NCBI GenBank assembly: GCA_008921705.1
Contig: VFFE01007125.1
Span: forward strand, 418,760 to 482,759
DNA: 64,000 bases
Source: Burhinus oedicnemus
Lineage: Eukaryota; Chordata; Aves; Charadriiformes; Burhinidae
Reading direction: 5' to 3'
Part shown: positions 10,905-21,370 of the stretch, one piece after another
Layout: each line of letters begins with the position of its first letter
How positions within the stretch are numbered: position 1 is the stretch's first letter
The notes under the pieces: model-generated
The model's input: only the letters and a program-made list of their open reading frames with translations
Told to the model about the DNA's origin: nothing
Databases searched by the model: none
Program-made: the position numbers and the translations under genes

Positions 10905-12452
10905 GCAGCCCCACCAGAGGCAGCATAGGCAGACCCACCAGAGGGGGTGTGATACTGGACATGATGGTCACCAATGCAAGTGAGCTAATTGGTGACATCA
11001 AGATTACAGGCAGCCTGGGCTGCAGTGGTCGTGCACTGGTGGAGTTCACAGACCTGAGGGATACGGGTCAGGCGACTCTGAGAGGACCCTGGGAATTACC
11101 AACCTGTCAGCCTTTCGTCTGTGCCTGGGAAGATCATGGAAGAGATCCTTCTAGAAGCTATACTAAGTCATGTGAAGGACAGGAAGGTGATTCAAGACAG
11201 CCAGCATGGCTTCAACAAGGGCAAGTCCTGCCTGACCAACCTAGTGGCCTCCTATGATGGAGTGACTGCATCCGTGGAGGGAAGAGCTATGGATGTTGTC
11301 TATCTGCACTTCCGTAAGGCCTTTGACATGGTCTCCCACAACATCCTTCTCTCTAAATTGGAGAGATATAAATTTGATGGGTGGACTATTTGATGGATGA
11401 GGAATTGGTTGGATGGTCACATCCAGAGGGGAGTAGTCAATGGCTCAATGTCCAGATGGAGATCGGTGACAAGTGGTGTCCCTCAGGGGTCTGAACTGGG
11501 ACCAGTACTGTTCAATAGCCTCATCAATGACATAGTGGGATTGAGTGCACCCTCAGCAAGTTTGCTGATGACACCAAGCTGAGTGGTATGGTTGATATGC
11601 CTGAGGGACAGGATGCCATCCAGATGGACCTGGACAAGCTCGAGAAGTGGGCCCATGTGAACCTCATGAGGTTCAACAAGGCCAAGTGCAGGGTCCTGCA
11701 CCTGGGTTGGGGCAACCCCCAATATCAATACAGGCTGGTGGATTAAGGGATGGAGAGAAGACCTGTGGAGATGGACTTGGGGGTACTGGGGGATGAAAAG
11801 CTGGACATGAGATGGCCATGTGTGCTGGCAGCCCAGAAAGCTAACCGCATCTGGGCTGCATGAAAAGAAGCGTGACCAGCAGGTTGAGGGAGGTGATTCT
11901 GCCCCTCTACTCCATTCTGATGAGACCTCACCTGCAGTGCTGCATCCAACTCTGTGGCTCTCAGTACAGGAAAGACATTGACCTGTTGGAATTAGTCCAG
12001 AGGAGGGCCACAAAGATGATCAGAGGATTAGAGCTCCTCTGCTGTGAGGACAGGCTGAGAGTGTTGAGGTTGTTCAGCCTGGAGAAGAGAAGGCTCCGGG
12101 GAGACCTTAATGTGGCCTTTCAGTACTTAAAGGGGGCCTACAGGAAAGATGGGGACAAACTTTTTAGCAGGGTCTGTTGCGATAGGACAACGGGTAATGG
12201 CTTTAAAATAAAAGAGGGGAGATTTAGAGTAGATATAAGGAAGAATTTTTTTACGATGAGGGTGGTGAAACCCTGGCCCAGGTTGCCCAGAGAGGTGGGA
12301 GATGCCCCATCCCTGGAAACATTCCAGGTCAGGTTAGACAGGGTTCTGAGCAACCTGATCCAGTTGGAAATGCCCCTGCCCACAGCAAGGCGGTTGGACT
12401 AGATGAGCTTTAAAGGTCCTTTCCAACCCAAAGTGTTCTATGACTCTATGAT
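10905..12452 (+). mobile_element. CR1 LINE, internally deleted, 3' end intact
   Basis: It begins in the C-terminal part of the ORF2 endonuclease domain (GVILDMMVTNASELIGDIKI at about 10943-11002) and jumps at about 11065-11085 straight to the start of the reverse transcriptase (a shifted-frame DPGN-type block, then [19 protein letters not shown]). RT blocks follow: [30 protein letters not shown] and [17 protein letters not shown], with the catalytic FADDTKL retained in a shifted frame at 11561-11580. Stops and frameshifts follow in the C-terminal region. The 3' UTR ends with TTCTATGACTCTATGATT, the CR1-type tail. It is 5' truncated and dead. A 16-bp block is repeated at 10905-10920 and 10929-10944, at the 5' edge. 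Confidence 0.93.
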
Positions 12453-12911
12453 TTCACATGGAGTTCTATAGGGAAGTGTTGTGCATTCTTTTGAGTTTTA
12501 AAAGTGCAAATGCTAGAAGTTCCTTGAGGAGTGATGAGACAGAGTGAAATCCTAGCAAGAACAATCCTCCTATGTCTTGAAACAAAGGTAGTGTCAGAGA
12601 AGTACCTAAGATATCTTTTGGAAAGTTTCTTCTCAAAGATGAGGTATCCTACCTATGGAGTAGGAACTATCAGTTGCATTTGAATAATTTTTTGTTAACA
12701 TTTTAAAATGTCAATTTGCTAACCTTAAAAGTGGTTTCTGTTAACTGGAGCCTGCAAAATACAGTTCTTTTGTAAGTGTATCCAAGTTTAGCAAGATGAG
12801 TAGAGAACACACGTAAACATGAATTAACAAGCAGAATACAGGTCTTCTAAAAACCTGAGTTCTTACTTTGATTTCCCTCTAATTTAAAAGCCAGAGCCAC
12901 CATTCCTCACC
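12453..12911. other. Spacer between opposed CR1 copies
   Basis: About 460 bp of AT-rich unique sequence between the tails of the plus-strand CR1 and the next minus-strand CR1. No feature recognised. Confidence 0.5.
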
Positions 12912-13472
12912 ACACAATCACAATATTAAGGAATTGTTGAGGTTGGCAGAGACCTCTGGAAATCATCTAGGCCAACCCCCTGCTCAGAGCAGGGTCAGTT
13001 GCAACAGGTTGCTCAGGGCCATATCCAGTTGGGTTCTGATATCTCCAAGGATGGAGACTCCACAACCTCTCTGGACAGGCTGGTCCAGTGTTCAACCACC
13101 TTCTCAGTAAAAAAAAATTAAAAATAAAAAAAAAGTTTTGTGTTCAGATGGAATTTTTTGTTTCAGTTTGTGCCCATTGCCTCTTGTCCTGTCACTGGGC
13201 ACCACTGAGAAAAATCTGATTTCATCTTCTTTATTTCTCTACTCCCCCTATCAGGTGTTTATACACATTGGTAAGATCCCCCCGAACCTTCTCTTCTCCA
13301 GGCTGAACATTCCCAACTCTTTCAACCTCTCTTCACACGACAGATACTGGAGTCCCTTAACCATTTCTGTGGCCCTTTGCTGGACTTGCTCCATTATGTT
13401 GGTGTGTTTCCTGTACTGGGGAGCCTAGACCTGGGCACAACACTCTACATGTGTCCTCACCAGTGCTATTAT
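12912..13472 (-). mobile_element. CR1 LINE 3' fragment (minus strand)
   Basis: The minus strand carries the CR1 3' UTR and the end of ORF2. On the plus strand the signs are gaggttggcagagacctctg, then catctaggccaaccccctgc, the ggagactccacaacctctct block, then tcttctccaggctgaac and the truncated ORF2 end near ctgtactggggagcctag. An A-rich expansion of about 30 bp (13107-13137) interrupts the region that normally precedes the coding end. It is 5' truncated, as most CR1 copies are. It lies tail-to-tail with the CR1 ending at 12452. Confidence 0.9.
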
Positions 13473-13589
13473 TATCAATTCTAGGGATCTAGGTTTGCAT
13501 TAATGGATGAACTACCGGAGCAGTGCACATCAGTATTCAAAGAGAGTTGCTAAATCTAGTCAAAGAAGCACAAGCACAAAGAAAAATGG

Positions 13590-13810
13590 GCAGAGGAAGA
13601 CAGAATAAGGTCATCTACTCCAACTTCCTGCTCTGGGAAAGAAACCACTCTACTTACACAATTCCTGACATACGACTGTCTAGGATTTTTCCAAAACTCT
13701 CCGATGAAGGAATTCCCACAGCCTTTCCGGGCAACCGATTACAGCACTCTACTGTCCCTACTGTTTCTCGTAATGTTTTATTTGAATCTTCCTTCCTGGA
13801 AGCTGGGACA
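13590..13810 (-). mobile_element. Ancient CR1 3' UTR relic (minus strand)
   Basis: A diverged match to the same CR1 3' region as the preceding copy: ggtcatctactccaacttcc, then gaaggaattcccacagcctt, then a lagging gtaatgttttatttgaatct block that aligns with the usual cctaatatctaatctaaatct section. It is clearly more diverged than the neighbouring copy and so probably older. The short open frames over it are chance. Confidence 0.65.
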
Positions 13811-15292
13811 ACACAAGCACTGTCTGCCAGCCTTATTTCAACTTCAGAAAAAGTTGTCTGTGATATTAATGAGATTTGCAGGAAGAACTCAAGGCCCTAA
13901 AGCAAGCAATTTGCTGCGTATGGCATGCTACACCACACTGCGAGAACATTTCTGCGGGTACATTAATATATTTGGAAATAACTAAAAGGAACGAGCATCT
14001 GCATGTCTCAATGTGCACCTACATACTTAATAATTTTCCCATACACAAAAGCAGTTCATTAACTGGCAAAACTGACATGGAGTTTTCGAGAACAGATTGT
14101 TAGGTAATTTATCTTTATTTCCTGTGAACCATAAAAGAAGAAGATTTCAAGCAGTAAGTCTTCCTCTAAGCTTCCCAAATCTATGTTTGATTAGCTCCTC
14201 TTCGGTAAAGTCTTTACATGAATATTAAAAGACGACAAATCCTCATTTGCTGTTGGTGAGTGGATGGAAGGCACATCAAATTGAAGTAATCTGATTAAAT
14301 ATATGTGTGTGTTTTAAGGTGCAAATCAGCTGTCTGGGAGTGGGTATCTCATACCATTTGAAATTTCCTGAAGACATCTGGGGCCACCAGATACAACACA
14401 GGAACACCTTTCAGGTAGACTGTGCCCCTCTGGAAGGCGGAGGCTCAGGGTGGATACCCTCATGCACATCAGGTCTCCCTGTTTAAATGGTGGATCAGGT
14501 CAAAAGTTGCTGGATTGTGAGGATTTAAGGACCCAGGGGTTTCCTCCTGCCCCAGTCTGATAGAGGAAGGCAGCCTCTATGGTTCTGTGTACCCTAGTTC
14601 AGACAGTGGCCGGGCTGTCACAGAGCATACGTTCCCAAACCTCGTCAAGTCTTTATTTAATGTGATTAGTTTGTAGTCAAATAACCTAACAAGTGACATC
14701 CACATACCCATCTGAGGAAATCTGGAATTTCTCTATAGTCAGTGAAGAACATGTCAATATTATATGATGCAGAAATGCAAATGCACTGACTGCTTTTGTC
14801 ATGTCCCTGCTCGTTTAGTGTCTTGGGGGACACTGAGTACACGGGACCTGTAACTTCAGGGACCTGTCAGTGCTGATGTCTTTTGGACTAAAAATCATAA
14901 TTCTGGGAGTGGATCATATAAAACAAACAGAAAACATTTCTGAGTGGCTTTGGATTGCCCAACAGCAATATCAATCTCTCTTCAGTTGTCCTTCGACATG
15001 GAAAAGTTGTGTTTAATTGGATTCAGGAGAACTGGCTGGAGGAAGTTCAGATGGGATTCATCCCAGCTAATTATATTCTCTCTTTCTTTTTGGTAAGCTT
15101 AAAAGGTCAGTTAAACCTCATAAAGCAGATTGTTCTCAGGACTGTTCGCTCTATCATTTCCAGTTTTAATGCCTTCATTTGAACATAATTTAGTATATTT
15201 GTACAAATACACAGTACAGTGAGACAGCAAGAGAATTCCTCTGTCCACCAAAATGTATATACTATATAGATAAAATAAGTGCTATTTAGGAA
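13811..15292. other. Unique sequence, no recognised feature
   Basis: No repeat or exon recognised. The segment around 14360-14600 is richer in G+C and could be an unrecognised old repeat, but no motif supports an assignment. Confidence 0.45.
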
Positions 15293-15345
15293 AGTAAGAG
15301 GATTGTTATCCCTATTTTGTAGGTGAGAGATCGAGATAAGAGGTA
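15293..15345 (-). mobile_element. MIR-type SINE relic (minus strand), probable
   Basis: TTGTTATCCCTATTTTGTAG followed by gtgagagatcgagataagagg resembles the reverse complement of the MIR 3' core, which normally reads attatccccattttacagatgagg and onward. Only about 50 bp is recognisable. Amniote-wide MIR relics are known in bird genomes. The call rests on a short diverged match. Confidence 0.4.
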
Positions 15346-16429
15346 GATGGTATGTTTTTTCAGGGTTGCAGGAGAGCGTACAGTAAAGTGAGAAGATCCA
15401 TCAAGACCTCTTGAGGTTTTGGCGGACATGACAACTACACGTCCCTCCTCCACACGGTTGAGTTTCACTTTGTTACTGAAAGTAGTATAGGTTTCCAACA
15501 GGCAGCTGATTTCAAGTACCCTGAGGGTTTAAGTCTGACCAGATCCTGTTGCAAAAAAAAGCTTCACAAAGGGTTGTGGTTTTAATCATCATTACGTCCC
15601 ATACCTCTCTCATCTTTCCGCACCAACTCTAATCTGCGCCGCTGCATCTGCAGATAACAGTCAGCAGAACGTCTGTTATTGAAGGATCATCCGAGAGATG
15701 AATTCTTTACTTTGAAAGCCTGGAAAGTAGTCCTCTGTGTGTGTCATTAAGCTGTAGGCAAAAGCAGATGCAAAGGTTAGATTATCTGTCGGTGACAGCC
15801 TACATAAAACGGCGTAGCGGTCTGGGGGGGGGATGCCAGACGGACAAGTGTTGTGCAATTGAATCTGAATGAAGAATAACTGTGGCAGAACAGAGATTCT
15901 CCTGCGAAAATGAGTCTTGGTGTTTCACTTCTCTGCATAGGAAATGAGCGTGAGGATCACATCCTCCATACCTCCTGCAAACAAGGATGAAAGAAAAATA
16001 TCTATATTGCGCTTGCATTCTTTCCGATTATTATCCTCACTGCAGGACTGGTACTCTACTTTATTGCTTGGCACATGGGAAGAAGTGTTGGCTCTGGATT
16101 TCTTCAGAAGTTCACAGAAACTCATATTTCTCTGAAGCATCCCTTCCAATCACTGACCAGCTTAAACCTACTCATCCCGTTTTTCTTTTTTACAAAGTAA
16201 AGACGACTAAGTCCTGTCAATGTCTCTCAACAGTCACCAAGACAAAAGCTGAAGAGTAAAACCAACCAACCAAATGAGCAAAGTTCCTGAAGATATTTGT
16301 CACCCACTAATTTCAACCCGAGGAAGTATCCCTTCTGATTACTGACCTGGCTCTATATCCCTGAGCTTTGCATAGGTGCTACTGGATAATCCAGGCAGCT
16401 TGTAGTTGCTGGTTCATTTCATTGGTAAT
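15346..16429. other. Unique sequence, no recognised feature
   Basis: Contains a 9-G run at 15824-15832. Short open frames on both strands overlap around 15.8-16.2 kb and carry no known motif. Confidence 0.45.
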
Positions 16430-16575
16430 TATGTAGTATGTATGATTTCTAGGAATAGGCATTGTGGATAAGTCTTGTTTGTTTTGGCTCTGTTTCTATG
16501 GGGATAAACAGAAGTAGTGTGATTAATTTCCATTCTGTTGCCATGGTTATTAATAATAATGAGGTGATTATTACT
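16430..16575. other. Conserved-element candidate (AT-rich, X-box-like core)
   Basis: A non-repetitive segment holding an RFX/X-box-like half site, GTTGCCATGGTTAT (16538-16551), set among ATTA homeodomain-type cores (gtgattaatttcc, ttattaataataatgag, gtgattattac). The motif mix resembles vertebrate conserved non-coding enhancers. Conservation cannot be judged from one sequence, so function is an inference. Confidence 0.2.
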
Positions 16576-16608
16576 GCACTGTAAACCTTACAGCAATTCC
16601 AACACTGC

Positions 16609-16650
16609 TATAAAGAGAGAGAGGGAGAAAGAGAGAGAGAAAAAAAAACA
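16609..16650. repeat. GA-rich simple repeat
   Basis: An imperfect (GA)n/(GGGA) stretch followed by an A-run (about 16641-16649). Low complexity. Confidence 0.8.
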
Positions 16651-18430
16651 ACAATGAAAGAGCTGGACCAGATCCTCAGCCTGGGCACATCAGCACTCAC
16701 ACATTGCCTTCGATGAGAGGCAATGAAATAGAAGATGTGTTCTTGGAGAGTCTGGACCTGTAGACAGAGCAATATTAATAAAACAAGTGATAGATGAGAA
16801 CCCCTCACTGACTTCAGCAGTGCTGTGCTGATTTGTACCCACAGAGATTTGATTAAGGAAGAGATTTGCCAACACAAAGGTTCCACCTGGTTCACATGGC
16901 CGATGGAAAAAATGCTGTGATGTGCTCAATATTTCTGGATCAGACTCTTATCTTATTTGTTTCACTACAAAAAGTGGTGGTGGTGTCAGGGCGGGGGGAG
17001 GCAGGCGATGAGTACAGGGAAATAAAAATAAAATAAATAAAAAAAAAGCAATAGCTCTTCCTCCTGGGTGACTAATAAGCAACTCCCACATTCCTGGTAC
17101 CTGCTCAGCTGGCTCTATCTCATTGCACTAAGTGATTTGTATTCCTTCTGGAGACATTGCCATGGTGTTGGAACAATAACTAGCACTCATTTAATCAGAT
17201 TGTCCCCATGGGTGAGATCACATTTTTCAAGGATTCTGCACTCCTAGCTGGGATGTTTTGCAGACTTCCGTCTTTCTGAGTCCTGGTGTAGGTGCAGAAA
17301 GCTCACAATTGGCAAATCACAGCCACTGGGCAGAGTTGTTGTTGTTATTTTATGGCTAACTGGGATTCAACATCAGCCTTTTCACACAAGTCTTGGAATG
17401 ACAGAAACAGGATGAGAAAGTGACTGTTCACATTCTTTCTCCCAAAAGCCACAACCTGTGCTTTGAGGCTGTTAGTTTTCCACGTTTCCTTTTCCAAACC
17501 AGGGGAAATTATTTTGCATATTTGTTTCTTCCTTCCCATGTGTCTCATTTCTGTTTGCAAGTGCAGAGACCACCCTTCCCATCTTATCGTTTGCCTCTTA
17601 TGTGTTCAAGATGCCGGTCTTTGGCAAAACAAAAATCAGAGCCTAGCTGCTTCCCAGCTTTGCTTGTCTGCTGAGGTTCCTTCAAAGCAGAGAGGACAGC
17701 AGGTCAGATCCTAGCACTGGCTGTCAAATGCTGACATAGAGCCAAGATATAAAACTCCATGGCTGTGCAGAGGTTTAAAAGTGTGATGGGGCTGTCAAGT
17801 GTTTTCCCTTTCAAACAGGCCTCTGAGTGTTTACCTCCCCATCATGCGATGGCCCAGCTCCAACGTGGAAGAGCATCATCACCTTCTGAGACCACATGGC
17901 GGCCTGGGTACGAGTCGCTTTCCCTCTGCAGACAGACTTCCTTGAGGGCATCCACCGCACTTCGCTGTGGGACAGCTCACACTTTAAAAAAGGATCCTAC
18001 AAGCCAAGTGTGCGAAGGCAACCACAAAGGGTAGAAGGTCAAGTGTTGGTCCCCGCTGCCCTGAACACAAGGGTGGTTCTTTAATCACCAAACCAAAGTT
18101 AAGAGCAAGCAAGCAATGACCTTTAGTGTGGGTGGCTGCAAGAAGGGAACACGTGCCTCTCGTCAATAGATGTTGCTCATGTGGGGAGAAAGGCAGGGTC
18201 TGCATCCAGGGACTTTTGGAGACCCCAAAAACCATAGTGAAACTGTGGTTAGGACCCTCTCCACTTCTACCTTCCCACCTCTGGGCATCCTTTTCTGTAT
18301 TCAGAGGGCGAGGATGGGGTATGGGTAGCGACAGAGTCAGGGAGTGTTTATATCTAATACTAAAACAGGAGGGTTACCTCCAGCGGTACAGTTCACCAGT
18401 GCTGCTGTCAATGGCACAAGACTGAATATC
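16651..18430. other. Unique sequence, no recognised feature
   Basis: Nothing beyond short low-complexity patches, such as a (GGT)n and G6 stretch near 16975-17000. Open frames up to about 91 codons at 17.4-18.1 kb overlap in several phases and strands. Confidence 0.45.
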
Positions 18431-18447
18431 TTTTTTTTTTTTTTTTT
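18431..18447 (+). repeat. Poly-T tract (17 nt)
   Basis: A homopolymer run with no recognised retroposon attached on either side. It could be the minus-strand A-tail of an unrecognised old insertion, but nothing supports that. Confidence 0.85.
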
Positions 18448-18994
18448 GGAGGTGCACAATAGCTGCAGCTTCCTCACACTCTGGTTAAACCTCTCACTTG
18501 TCCTCTGTTTCACCGTGAAACGGCTGTGGCGCGTGCCCAGGTACGGCTCTGATCCGCAGCACCATATGAAGGTTAGGGATCCTATTCAGAGGCACAGCTA
18601 CGGTTGTGCCATCATCTTTCTTGGTCATCAAAACACTATGTCAGAAACTCCTAAGCAGGTACACGGCGGACTAAAGATTCAGCTCCTTTTGTTACAGGAG
18701 TGTGTTAAATGGGAGAGAGGCTGTATCACTGTGATCTATCCATGCGCAGAGAAATGAAGGGCAAAATCATGTCCGAGTCCTCCTCTCCATTCCCAAAATG
18801 GGTGTTTGATGATCCCTGGGAGGACTCAGAACTTGTCAGGATGGACCTGTAAGTTACAAAGCCTAGAAAATAAAGAGATCGGGAGAGGAACAGTAAGAGA
18901 CATTAATTTTTTAACCATATAGCACCACGCTGACATGAAATCTTCAGGAATAGCAAATAAAATGCATGGATATTTAGAAGCGGTGCTGCAGTTC
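18448..18994. other. Unique sequence, no recognised feature
   Basis: A 137-codon open frame (18344-18757) passes through the poly-T tract, which it reads as a run of phenylalanine. It has no other support and is rejected as a gene. Confidence 0.45.
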
Positions 18995-19110
18995 CTGCCT
19001 GCTCACAAGTGCATACCGCTACTTACTACACGCCCACACGCAAGCACATGTGAGCGAGCAAATACGTATCGCAGGCACGCACACATACACATGCACACAT
19101 GCCCTTTGTA
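18995..19110. repeat. Degenerate CA-rich microsatellite
   Basis: Interrupted CA/CACG-type repeats (acacgcccacacgcaagcac, cacacatacacatgcacaca). They are too degenerate to count clean units. Confidence 0.7.
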
Positions 19111-19262
19111 ACAACAACCCCGTTCCGTTGTGAGCGCATGGAAATGGGAGAGACTCGCGGCGTACTTCATCTGAAAGGAAAAAAAAAAATAAATTTTCCA
19201 AACCAGACTTTCAGAGCAATTCTTTCTAAGCGATGCGGTGTGATCCTTCCTCTGGTTGGGAT

Positions 19263-19312
19263 GGGGGAGGGAAGGGGATGGGGAGAAAAAGAAAAGGGGA
19301 GGGGGGGGAGGA
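19263..19312 (+). repeat. G-rich tract with G-quadruplex motif
   Basis: G-runs at 19263-19267 (5), 19269-19271 (3), 19274-19277 (4) and 19280-19283 (4), separated by loops of 1, 2 and 2 bases, satisfy the canonical G-quadruplex pattern. More G-runs follow after a short A-rich break. The stretch is almost purely purine. Confidence 0.75.
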
Positions 19313-21298
19313 CAAGTTAGTGGTTAGATGGGAGCTCCCACCCATTTCCTTTCCTTGCCCTTCCCAGGCATGTCAGAGCTGGGAGCCAAGACAAATCAAA
19401 CTCTCAGGAGCCCGCAGACAGACAGCACCACTTACCGAGAGCGTAATTGCAGCCCTTGGAGGAGCGTGAGGGAGGGGATGAGTGTGGAAAAAAAAATTAA
19501 GAAGGGGGCAGTGCCCTCTGCTGCCAAAGTAAAGCTGTGGATGTGGAGGATTTCGAAGAGAGAAGCCAGCGGGATGCAGCGAGACGGGGCCTCCGGCACT
19601 CTGCAAATAAATACTCAGAGCACATGGCGAGGGGAGGACAGTTGACCGAGGTTCATCTAAGGTCAGCAGGGTTCATCTGAGGCCTCTTCCCCCTGCTCAG
19701 CTTCCCAGAAAGTGAAATGGATACAGTTACGCTTACTGCCCTCACGTAGGCATTAACCTGATTTCGTCAGCTCGGACGAGCTGAGGTCCTTGGAGGAGAA
19801 GTGGAAAGAGCTGCTGTTGCTAAGGAAAACTGACTGCAGAGCAGCAAAACTCCTGTGGTAGGTACGTCTGGGGCTTGCGGCTGCTGCTGCGACAGAGCCT
19901 AGCGAGGTCCAAACAGCGCAACCAGAGAAGGGCAGGCTCCCATCCCCACTTCACAGGATGGAGACTGTGGGGCCATGAGACTAAGGTCAGGGTTCATGCG
20001 ACCTAACTTTAGCTCGCTGAGTGCTCATCATCCAGCTTGTACCTTGAAAAGAGAGAGCCTGAATCCACCAGCTACCCCAGACCAGGATGAAGTGACATCC
20101 AGAGGAGACCAAGGGTGTCAGATGTCCCCCTTCTCCTATTCCAAGTGTCCCTTATAAGGCTCTCTAACCCAGAAAAGGCAGTGACATCAGCCTGCAAACT
20201 GAAAGTTTCACTTCTTTTTTTTCTTCTAAAACTTTCCCAAACCCTGCAGTCCCTCCTTCCCTCTCTCTCAGTCCATGGCTTCTCTCTTTACAGCGTGAAC
20301 ACTTACTGGTGTTGCAATATTGCTGGGACCTTTCTCCTTGCCTACTGCCGCACTGAGCAAGGTGTACTTTACCCCTTAGGGAGGAAAGGGACAATTTGCA
20401 TCATCAGGGCAACACAATACTGTGTCAGCAGCTGCTCACTGGCATGTAACTTTAGCCACAGTTTGCCAAAACAAGGGGAATTATAACATAATAAACAAGT
20501 CTATCAGCCCTGGCACTGACCATCCCAACTATCACAGCATTTTGTTAACAAAAGTCCATTATACAAAATTATAAGCAAGTATAATATCATAAATAATATG
20601 CATATGACAGAAATATGTATATAGCATGTGTATAGCTGTATATGAGTGAGGTCTTGTGAATATTATTGTCTCTTCAATCATTTTCAAGACATTTTTCTTG
20701 ACACCTGGGGAGTCAAAAATTTTCTTCACCAGATATTGGAGGCAGATATGACCTCCCATGAGCTTTTGGAAAACCATCAATTATCAGGAGAAGTGTAATA
20801 GATTTGTAGAGAATTTTAGATAATTCATACAGGACTTTGAGAAAAATACTTGTGAAAACGCTGAGGAACAAGTTTCAACAGACTAGCACTGTTGACTTGA
20901 TGTGGGAGGATGGCTTGGCTGACCCAGGAAGAATCTCCAGTCTGATCGTGCTGTCATTATGAGAAGGAAAGCCTGAAAACCTACCAAATTTTCTAATGGA
21001 GGAAATACTCCAATGCACAGGTATAACTAGGTAAACCCTTTATTTTCATATCCTCATTGTCATTATGTCCGTCACTAACCCCTTGTAGTTAAAGGATTTA
21101 GTTTTCCACTTCGTTACCTTTCACATCTGTCATATCATTGGCCTTCTCCTGTCCCACTTTTTCCTCTCTTGATTCCACCATGACTCCAGACCATCAAGTT
21201 TTCTTGTCTTGCTGTACAGCTGTCCAGCTACAGATGGGGGTAGAGGAGTCCAAGGATTGTTTCCTTTCCTTGCCTCGCCTTGCCTCACCTCCTCTCTG
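19313..21298. other. Relatively GC/CpG-richer unique sequence, no gene recognised
   Basis: From about 19.3 to 20.1 kb the sequence has more G+C and CpG than the rest of the window (gcgagacggggcctccggc, tgcggctgctgctgcgacag), though it does not look like a full CpG island. It includes a short perfect palindrome at 19767-19784. It could hold an unannotated promoter or enhancer, but no TATA/initiator arrangement or exon is convincing. The remainder to 21.3 kb is ordinary AT-rich DNA. Confidence 0.35.
19767..19784. repeat. Short perfect inverted repeat
   Basis: TCAGCTCG, then GA, then CGAGCTGA. The 8-bp arms are exact reverse complements with a 2-bp spacer. The setting is CpG-containing. No known factor site is assigned. 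Confidence 0.7.
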
Positions 21299-21370
21299 CC
21301 TTCCCTTCCCTTCCCTTCCCTTCCCTTCCCTTCCCTTCCCTTCCCTTCCCTTCCCTTCCCTTCCCTTCCC
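21299..21370 (+). repeat. (TTCCC)14 pentanucleotide microsatellite
   Basis: Fourteen uninterrupted TTCCC units starting at 21301, preceded by degenerate cct-rich variants (ccttgcctcgccttgcctca) and followed by a T-rich stretch. One strand is entirely pyrimidine. Open frames crossing it on either strand (such as GREGK repeats on the minus strand) are artefacts of the repeat. Confidence 0.97.
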
